Part shown: piece after piece, positions 6,377 to 11,908 of the stretch
Numbering within the stretch: the first letter of the stretch is position 1
Layout: every line of letters starts with the position of its first letter
Assembly: GCA_002427615.1 (NCBI GenBank)
Contig: DIFH01000131.1
Location: 5,888-17,795 of the forward strand
DNA: 11,908 nt
Source of the DNA: Paludibacter sp. UBA5753
GTDB taxonomy: Bacteria; Bacteroidota; Bacteroidia; Bacteroidales; Paludibacteraceae
Direction of reading: 5' to 3'
Translations under genes and position numbers: made by a program
The notes under the pieces: model-generated
What the model saw: only the letters and a program-made list of their open reading frames with translations
What the model was told of the DNA's origin: nothing
Databases searched by the model: none

Positions 6377-9300
6377 TTAGAATTCAACATTGATTCCCAT
6401 TACGTAGCTTTTCGATTGGGGATAAGTTCCATAATCCACCCCTTGAACAGGTGCATATCCACCATACTGGTTTACTTCGGGGTCAAATCCTTTGTAGTTA
6501 GTAAGCGTCAGCATGTTTTGTCCGGTTATGTAAACCTGAAACCGCGATAATTTAATTGATTTCAGGAAGTTACTATTCACATTGTACGAAAGTGTAAGTG
6601 ACTTCAAACGCAGGTAACTGCCATCTTCAACAAATCGGGTCGAAGGTAAAAGATTTTCTTTTGTAAGCGAAGCGCCGGGCATATAGGTTTCCATTCCCGG
6701 ACGACGCCAACGGTCGAGAACAGCGATAGACTGGTTTTTATCGTCGAACATTCCTTCGGTTTCCATACGCGACACATTAAAAATATCGTTGCCATATGAA
6801 CCTTGAATAAAGATATTTAAATTGAAGCCTTTATACGATAAGTTGTTTGTTAATCCATACGTGAAAACAGGATTTGGATCGCCAATTACTTTGCGTTCGC
6901 TCAATGAAGGTATGCCATCGTCATTTTTTGTTTCATACATTAATTTACCTGTCTCGGGGTCAACGCCAAGGGCTTCGTAACCATAAAATACACCCAAAGG
7001 TAATCCAGGGGTCATTAAAACAATTTTTTCGCCGGTTGATGATTCTGCAAAATAATATTTCTGTTGTAAACTGAGTTTTTCGAGCCGGTTTTTATTAAAT
7101 GAAATATTAAAGTCGGTTTCCCACGAAAAATCTTTTTTGTTGATGTTTTTAGAGTTAATGCCAATTTCCAGACCCTTATTGCTCATTTCGCCTTCGTTAC
7201 GAGTCAAGCTACTTACAGGAGCTGTTGCCGGAAGTGGAACATCGAGTAATAAGTTTGTTGTGTATTTGTAATAGGCATCCAGCATCAACGTTACCCTGTT
7301 TTTCAGAAAGGTAAAATCAATCCCCAAATTGCTTTGCGATGTTGTTTCCCAGGTAAGATCTACATTACTCATACTGGCAATCGACAATGCCGGAACAGCG
7401 TCGGCAAAGGCATAAACGCCATCTACTGTTTTCCACCATTCCTGACGTTGAATATCATATCGTTGCAAATAAGCATAATCACCAATGCCCGATTGATTTC
7501 CGGTTTGTCCCCAGCCACCGCGAAGTTTTAGGTCGTCAATCCAGTCAATTCCCTGCATAAATTCTTCGGACGAAATACGCCAGGCAGCTGAAGCAGAAGG
7601 GAAATAGCCCCATTTATGATTCGGTGCAAGTTTTGATGAACCATCTGCCCTGAAATTGACTGTAAATAAATACTTGCTGTCGTAGTTGTAATTAAATCGA
7701 CCTAAATACGACATGATTGCCCATTCCGATGCTGAAGTACCACTCCATTGTTCAATTTTATTAGCCGCATTGAGAGTTTTAATATCGGCGCTTCCAAAGT
7801 GTGATCCTGTTATGTACGATTGATTCCAGGTTGAAGTGGTATAGGATGTTCCGGCCATAGCACCAAAAGTGTTTTTGCCAAGAGTTTTATCATAACTCAG
7901 AATATTATCAAAAACCAAAATCGTACTTAGCGATCGGTTGTCTGAAGCCTCACCATATTTTGATCTTCCGTAACTTGTTTTTACGGGATCCAGAAAACTG
8001 GTTGAATGAAAATATACGCGGTCGACACTTAAGGACGATTTTAATTTTAGGTCTTTGGTGAATGAAATGTCGGCACTTCCGCTGCCTACAAAACGATTGT
8101 TATTGTTTACGTTATCAGCGGTACGCGACATATTTTCGACTGGATGTGTTACATTTGTACCGTAAAAATTATTATAATACTGTCCAGGATTATTCTCATC
8201 CCAAATAGAGGCATAAGTTGGCGTATTGATAACCGATAAAATTACACCGGCACGATTAGCTCCCGTACCTGATATAATACCGTTAGTGGTATAATCGGAA
8301 TAAGCCATACTGGTTGAAAACTTTAACCAAGGTTGTATTTGATTATCAATATTAGCTCTTACATTGTAACGTTTGAAATAGGCTACTGGAATAATTCCTT
8401 TCTCGTTGGTATAACCTGCCGAAAAGAAGTAGTTCATTTTGTCGGTAGAGTTCGATACCGAAAGTTGATATTCCTGCGAAACACCTGTACGGAAGGTTTC
8501 CTTGAACCAGTCGGTCTGATCGGTAAGTCCATCGGGCAAAGTTACAGCTCCGAGTTCGTCCATCAACTCTTTATAATCAGCCACTTTGAGCGATTGCATT
8601 TGTTTAACTACCTGTGTAAATCCTACATGTGAGTTGAATGACACTTTCGCTTCACCTTTTTTACCTTGTTTGGTAGTAATCAATACAACGCCATTGGATG
8701 CTCTTGAACCATAAATGGCTGTGCCGGAAGCATCTTTTAATATTTGCATGCTTTCAATGTCGTTAGGCGAAAGGAAGTTAATTTCGTTCATCGGTATTCC
8801 GTCAACCACATAAAGAGGGTCGTTGCTGGCTGTGATGGAAGTATTTCCACGTACACGAACTACCATGCCTGCGCCGGGTTCGCCACTTGGCTGAATAACT
8901 GTTACGCCGGCAGCTTTTCCTTGTATGGCTGCTGCCGCCGAAATTATCGGACGCTCGCCAATATCTTTTGTCGATACGCTCGATACCGAAGTCGTTAAAT
9001 CTTTGCGTTTGGCTGTACCGTATCCCACCACAATAACTTCCTCCAGACTTTTTGCGTTTTCTTGTAAGACTATACGAAAGTTCTTCTGATTTCCAACTGT
9101 AATTTCCTGTGGATTCATACCAATATAGCTGATAACCAATACATCACTGTTTGTGGCTTCAATACTGAATTTTCCATCTAAATCGGTAACAGTTCCAATT
9201 GTTGTGCCTTTTATTACGATATTAGCGCCAATAATAGTTTGGTTTTGTACATCCACCACTGTACCCGTTACAGTTGTTTTCTGGGCAAAAACGCTTAGAG

Positions 9301-9400
9301 GAATACTTAATACAAAAAGTAGGGGGATAATACCTCTGACAAATCTTTTGTACAAAAATTGCACACCTGTGTTAAGTCGAATTTCTTTCATGATTTTCAT
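6377..9400 (-). CDS. SusC/RagA-family TonB-dependent outer-membrane transporter
   Basis: This 1007-aa protein is the outer-membrane barrel that imports oligosaccharides using TonB energy. Residues 1-39 are a signal peptide ending VFA. A carboxypeptidase-regulatory-like beta-sandwich (about 43-115; VTGTVVD, DLDGKFSI, VISYIGM) precedes the TonB box region EEVIVVGYGTAKRKD at 120-134. The plug follows, with VRVRGNTSI at 181-189, LYVVDGIPMN at 196-205 and DASGTAIYGSRASNGVVLIT at 223-242. The remaining 750 or so residues form the barrel and end in a terminal Phe, as expected for BAM-assembled proteins. There is no N-terminal STN domain, so FecR/ECF-type signalling through this protein is not expected. 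ATG 9391 (MKEIRLN) is an alternative start. The gene begins 30 bp after the GH3 stop and precedes SusD by 14 bp. The length is normal and no frameshift is seen. Confidence 0.97.
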   Translation of the reverse strand: MKIMKEIRLNTGVQFLYKRFVRGIIPLLFVLSIPLSVFAQKTTVTGTVVDVQNQTIIGANIVIKGTTIGTVTDLDGKFSIEATNSDVLVISYIGMNPQEITVGNQKNFRIVLQENAKSLEEVIVVGYGTAKRKDLTTSVSSVSTKDIGERPIISAAAAIQGKAAGVTVIQPSGEPGAGMVVRVRGNTSITASNDPLYVVDGIPMNEINFLSPNDIESMQILKDASGTAIYGSRASNGVVLITTKQGKKGEAKVSFNSHVGFTQVVKQMQSLKVADYKELMDELGAVTLPDGLTDQTDWFKETFRTGVSQEYQLSVSNSTDKMNYFFSAGYTNEKGIIPVAYFKRYNVRANIDNQIQPWLKFSTSMAYSDYTTNGIISGTGANRAGVILSVINTPTYASIWDENNPGQYYNNFYGTNVTHPVENMSRTADNVNNNNRFVGSGSADISFTKDLKLKSSLSVDRVYFHSTSFLDPVKTSYGRSKYGEASDNRSLSTILVFDNILSYDKTLGKNTFGAMAGTSYTTSTWNQSYITGSHFGSADIKTLNAANKIEQWSGTSASEWAIMSYLGRFNYNYDSKYLFTVNFRADGSSKLAPNHKWGYFPSASAAWRISSEEFMQGIDWIDDLKLRGGWGQTGNQSGIGDYAYLQRYDIQRQEWWKTVDGVYAFADAVPALSIASMSNVDLTWETTSQSNLGIDFTFLKNRVTLMLDAYYKYTTNLLLDVPLPATAPVSSLTRNEGEMSNKGLEIGINSKNINKKDFSWETDFNISFNKNRLEKLSLQQKYYFAESSTGEKIVLMTPGLPLGVFYGYEALGVDPETGKLMYETKNDDGIPSLSERKVIGDPNPVFTYGLTNNLSYKGFNLNIFIQGSYGNDIFNVSRMETEGMFDDKNQSIAVLDRWRRPGMETYMPGASLTKENLLPSTRFVEDGSYLRLKSLTLSYNVNSNFLKSIKLSRFQVYITGQNMLTLTNYKGFDPEVNQYGGYAPVQGVDYGTYPQSKSYVMGINVEF

Positions 9401-9430
9401 TGAATTATATTTAGTTGGTTATATAAACTT

Positions 9431-11734
9431 TTATTTCGTATAAGTAAACTTAGCCTTTAAATCAGCAATTTGTAAATCGAACTGTCCCGGTTCGGTAACC
9501 CAGCTGTTGTCTGTATTTACAAAAGCTAAATCCTTCGAAGTGATCGAAAAGCGAACAGTTTTTGTTTCGTTTGGCTCTAAATGAATTTTAGTAAATCGTC
9601 GTAATCTTTTTACATCGGGCGAAATGGATGCCACTAAATCGCTACTGAAAAGGAGTACGCTTTCTTTGCCGGATCGAGCGCCTGTATTTGTAATATCTAC
9701 ACTTATATCTAACGCTTTATCACCCTTTAATGTTTGTGTTGATAGCTTTAAATTGCTGTATTTAAAAGTTGTATAACTCAATCCGAATCCGAAGTAATAT
9801 TGTGGATTATAATCCGACTCATATTTATAAGCTCCTTCCGAGGGCTTTTGTTCTTCTGAGAATTTATGATAGTAATTTACAATTGAATTTGGATAGGCGG
9901 GGTAGGTATAAGGCAATCTACCCGATGGATTTACGTCCCCAAAAAGTATATCTGCCAAAGCATCACCACCGTAGTTACCAGGCAAATAAGTTTGAATAAC
10001 CGCACTCATAAGTGGTTCAATGCCACTGATACAGCGAGGTCGCCCTTCGTTAAGTACCAAAACCACCGGTTTACCGAGTTTTCCTATTTCGGTTGCCAAT
10101 TTCGATTGTAATGAACTTAAATTTAAATCATTCAAATCGCCCGGTTTCTCGGTATATGTATTTTCGCCTAAGCAGAGTATAACAATGTCAGCTTTTTTGG
10201 CTGCATTTAATGCTTGTTGAAATTGGTTTTCTTCTTCTTCAAAATATCGTCCGGTTTCGATATAGCTCACACCAGGTATAAAATTCACATTTCCTGCACC
10301 AATTTTATGCTGTATTGCTTCGAATATCGTGTTGTAGCGACCTGCAAATCGTTCAACTTTATCGCCTTGCCAAGAGTATGACCAGCCACCATTGAGCGTT
10401 CGCATACTATTCGCATTTGGTCCTGTTACCAGCACTTTAATATTTTTTTTGAGCGGTAAAATATTGTCATTATTTTTTAATAAAGTAATGGCATCGGCAG
10501 CAGCGTTGTAGGCTAATTTTGCGAATTTTTCCGATCCGTAGTTTGGATAATTGGTTATGTTGGTAACCGGATTTTCAAACAATCCCAGTTTTATTTTCAT
10601 TTTTAGTATGCGTCGAACTGCATCGTTAATTCTGCTTTCTTTCACTTCTCCATTTTTAACCAATGTAATAAGGTCGTCGCAAAAGTTTACATAGTCGTAT
10701 GGCACCATCGACATGTCAATGCCTGCATTTATGGCCAGTTTTATAGCTTCTTTGTTGTCTATAGCAATTTTGTCGCGTTCTTGAAGGTTAATTATATCCA
10801 TCCAGTCCGAAACGACTACTCCTTCAAAACCAAGTTCTTCTTTGAGCAATTTTGTGATAATATCATGACTTGCGTGAACTGAAATTCCATTAATAAGCCC
10901 AGAGTTTATCATCACCGATTCAGATCCGGCATCGATTGCAGCTTTAAATTGTGGTAAGTGATATTCGCGTAAGATATGATTTGGAATAAATGCCGGTGTG
11001 CGGTCTTTGCCCGAAACCGGTACTGAGTAGCCTAAAAAATGTTTCAGACAAGAAGCTAATTTGGTGGGGTGCGAAATGCTATCGGTCATGCCTTCGTAGC
11101 CCTTAATGGCTTGTTCGCCCATCACTGTAAGAAGGTAGGGATCTTCACCAAAGCCTTCGTACTGACGCGAAAAACGTGGGTCGGCGCCCAAGTCGAGTAT
11201 CGGTGAAAAATTCCAAGGTATACCGCAAGCTCTTGTTTCGTAAGCGCTTACATTTGCCATGTTGTAAACGTTTTCGGGATTAAAACTTGCCGCTAAGGTT
11301 ATTTCGTGAGGAAAAAGTGTTGCTCCTTCGGCATAGTTCGAGCCATGTATGGCATCAATTCCATAAATTACGGGTATTTTCAGCCTCGTTTTTTCGGCTT
11401 CCTGTTGTATTGTTTGGATAATGGAATTCCACTTTGTAGGCGTAAGCGCATAATTATTTGTAGTATTCAATACCGAACCTACTTTATATTCAACAATAGC
11501 TTTTCGAAGTCGTGCAGTATTAAATTCAAAAGGAACCTTCGACTCAAAAAAACTATCGCCATTCCCTATGGCATCTAATGTGATTTGAGTCATTTGTCCC
11601 ACTTTCTCTTCCAAAGTCATTTGCGACATAAGTTCATCTGCTTTTTTGTCAATACTATGCTTGTTCTCATTATTACACGAAATTAATAGCGGAACTATAC
11701 ATAGTAGGAAAAAAAAGGATGTGTTTTTTATCAT
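9431..11734 (-). CDS. GH3 exo-beta-glucosidase lipoprotein
   Basis: This 767-aa, three-domain GH3 enzyme is predicted to remove glucose from the non-reducing ends of beta-gluco-oligosaccharides. The signal peptide ends LLISC, giving a lipidated Cys20. The N-terminal barrel (about 30-385) has GIDAIHG at 125-131, DPRFSRQYEGFGEDPY at 185-200, the substrate-binding KH pair at 231-232 and the nucleophile Asp310 in VVVSDW. The alpha/beta-sandwich domain (about 430-615) has GGWSYSWQG at 449-457, typical of exo-beta-1,3/1,4/1,6-glucosidases of the barley ExoI and BglX type. LGENTYTE at 522-529 carries the likely acid/base, with Glu529 the better guess. A fibronectin-III-like domain closes the protein (about 655-760). 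It is the first gene after the promoter and lies 30 bp before SusC. Glucosidase activity is likely but beta-xylosidase activity is not excluded. Periplasmic versus surface location is not resolved. Confidence 0.95.
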   Translation of the reverse strand: MIKNTSFFFLLCIVPLLISCNNENKHSIDKKADELMSQMTLEEKVGQMTQITLDAIGNGDSFFESKVPFEFNTARLRKAIVEYKVGSVLNTTNNYALTPTKWNSIIQTIQQEAEKTRLKIPVIYGIDAIHGSNYAEGATLFPHEITLAASFNPENVYNMANVSAYETRACGIPWNFSPILDLGADPRFSRQYEGFGEDPYLLTVMGEQAIKGYEGMTDSISHPTKLASCLKHFLGYSVPVSGKDRTPAFIPNHILREYHLPQFKAAIDAGSESVMINSGLINGISVHASHDIITKLLKEELGFEGVVVSDWMDIINLQERDKIAIDNKEAIKLAINAGIDMSMVPYDYVNFCDDLITLVKNGEVKESRINDAVRRILKMKIKLGLFENPVTNITNYPNYGSEKFAKLAYNAAADAITLLKNNDNILPLKKNIKVLVTGPNANSMRTLNGGWSYSWQGDKVERFAGRYNTIFEAIQHKIGAGNVNFIPGVSYIETGRYFEEEENQFQQALNAAKKADIVILCLGENTYTEKPGDLNDLNLSSLQSKLATEIGKLGKPVVLVLNEGRPRCISGIEPLMSAVIQTYLPGNYGGDALADILFGDVNPSGRLPYTYPAYPNSIVNYYHKFSEEQKPSEGAYKYESDYNPQYYFGFGLSYTTFKYSNLKLSTQTLKGDKALDISVDITNTGARSGKESVLLFSSDLVASISPDVKRLRRFTKIHLEPNETKTVRFSITSKDLAFVNTDNSWVTEPGQFDLQIADLKAKFTYTK

Positions 11735-11784
11735 AATATTTATTTTGTTTTAAAGTGTCAGATTAACAATAAGCAATTAATGCG

Positions 11785-11816
11785 CAAAGATAAAATATTT
11801 TTTGTATTTATACAAA
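11785..11816 (-). promoter_or_regulatory. Bacteroidota-type promoter of the PUL operon
   Basis: Read on the minus strand, TTTG at 11816-11813 is followed after 20 bases by TATCTTTG at 11792-11785. This exactly fits the Bacteroidota consensus TTTG (-33) and TAnnTTTG (-7) at the usual spacing. Transcription should start a few bases downstream, near 11778-11780, giving a leader of about 45 nt before the GH3 ATG at 11734. No other match of this quality lies in the gaps between the genes, so the first five genes probably depend on it. Confidence 0.75.
11801..11816. promoter_or_regulatory. Palindrome overlapping the -33 box, candidate operator
   Basis: Bases 11801-11807 (TTTGTAT) and 11810-11816 (ATACAAA) are perfect 7-bp inverted repeats around two T bases. 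The outer half includes the -33 TTTG of the predicted promoter, so a dimeric regulator bound here would meet RNA polymerase directly. A weaker dyad (GTGT...ACAC, 11824-11838) lies just upstream. Chance palindromes are fairly common in AT-rich DNA, so this is a candidate only. Confidence 0.4.
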
Positions 11817-11908
11817 ATAAATTGTGTTAAATTTACACTAAGCATAAAAGTTATTCATAAACTTGTCATTATTTTATACTTAAAATTAATAACTAACATT
11901 TCGGAGGA

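Noticed and set aside
6604..6795. Minus-strand frame of 63 codons inside SusC
   Set aside because: It is an out-of-frame stretch within the intact SusC barrel region, with no family signature and no start signal.
11903..11908. GGAGGA at the right edge as a ribosome binding site for a divergent plus-strand gene
   Set aside because: The window ends at the motif, so no start codon or frame can be seen. Bacteroidota rarely depend on such sites.

Overview
The window looks like part of a Bacteroidota chromosome. It holds a SusC/SusD gene pair, lipoproteins with Bacteroidota-style lipoboxes, an AT-rich base composition, no Shine-Dalgarno sequences before the starts I checked, and a promoter matching the Bacteroidota TTTG / TAnnTTTG pattern. 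The genus cannot be read from this. One enzyme ends in what looks like a type IX secretion (T9SS) sorting domain, which points to a T9SS-bearing environmental or anaerobic Bacteroidota rather than a typical gut Bacteroides.

All six real genes are on the minus strand and form one polysaccharide utilization locus (PUL), read from right to left. A promoter with an overlapping palindrome lies at 11785-11816. It is followed by a GH3 exo-beta-glucosidase lipoprotein (11734-9431), a SusC-like TonB-dependent transporter (9400-6377), a SusD-like glycan-binding lipoprotein (6362-4848), a SusE-position surface glycan-binding lipoprotein (4811-3408), a GH30 lipoprotein (3326-1848) and a GH53 endo-beta-1,4-galactanase (1508-243). 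The first four genes are 14-36 bp apart. A strong hairpin sits in the 81-bp gap before GH30, and a 339-bp gap rich in repeats precedes GH53.

The GH3, SusC, SusD, binding protein and GH30 set resembles PULs for beta-1,6- or beta-1,3/1,6-glucan. The proposed working model is surface cleavage by GH30, capture by SusD and the binding protein, import through SusC, and trimming to glucose by GH3. GH53 does not fit that substrate. It is also the only enzyme without a lipid anchor, it carries the T9SS-like tail, and its gene lies between two direct copies of a dispersed repeat. The upstream copy forms one end of a 207-bp element with terminal inverted repeats. I read GH53 as a possible later addition to a glucan PUL. 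The alternative is that the whole locus targets a galactan-containing polymer.

No regulator, RNA gene, CRISPR array or intact transposase is visible. Any PUL regulator must lie outside the window.
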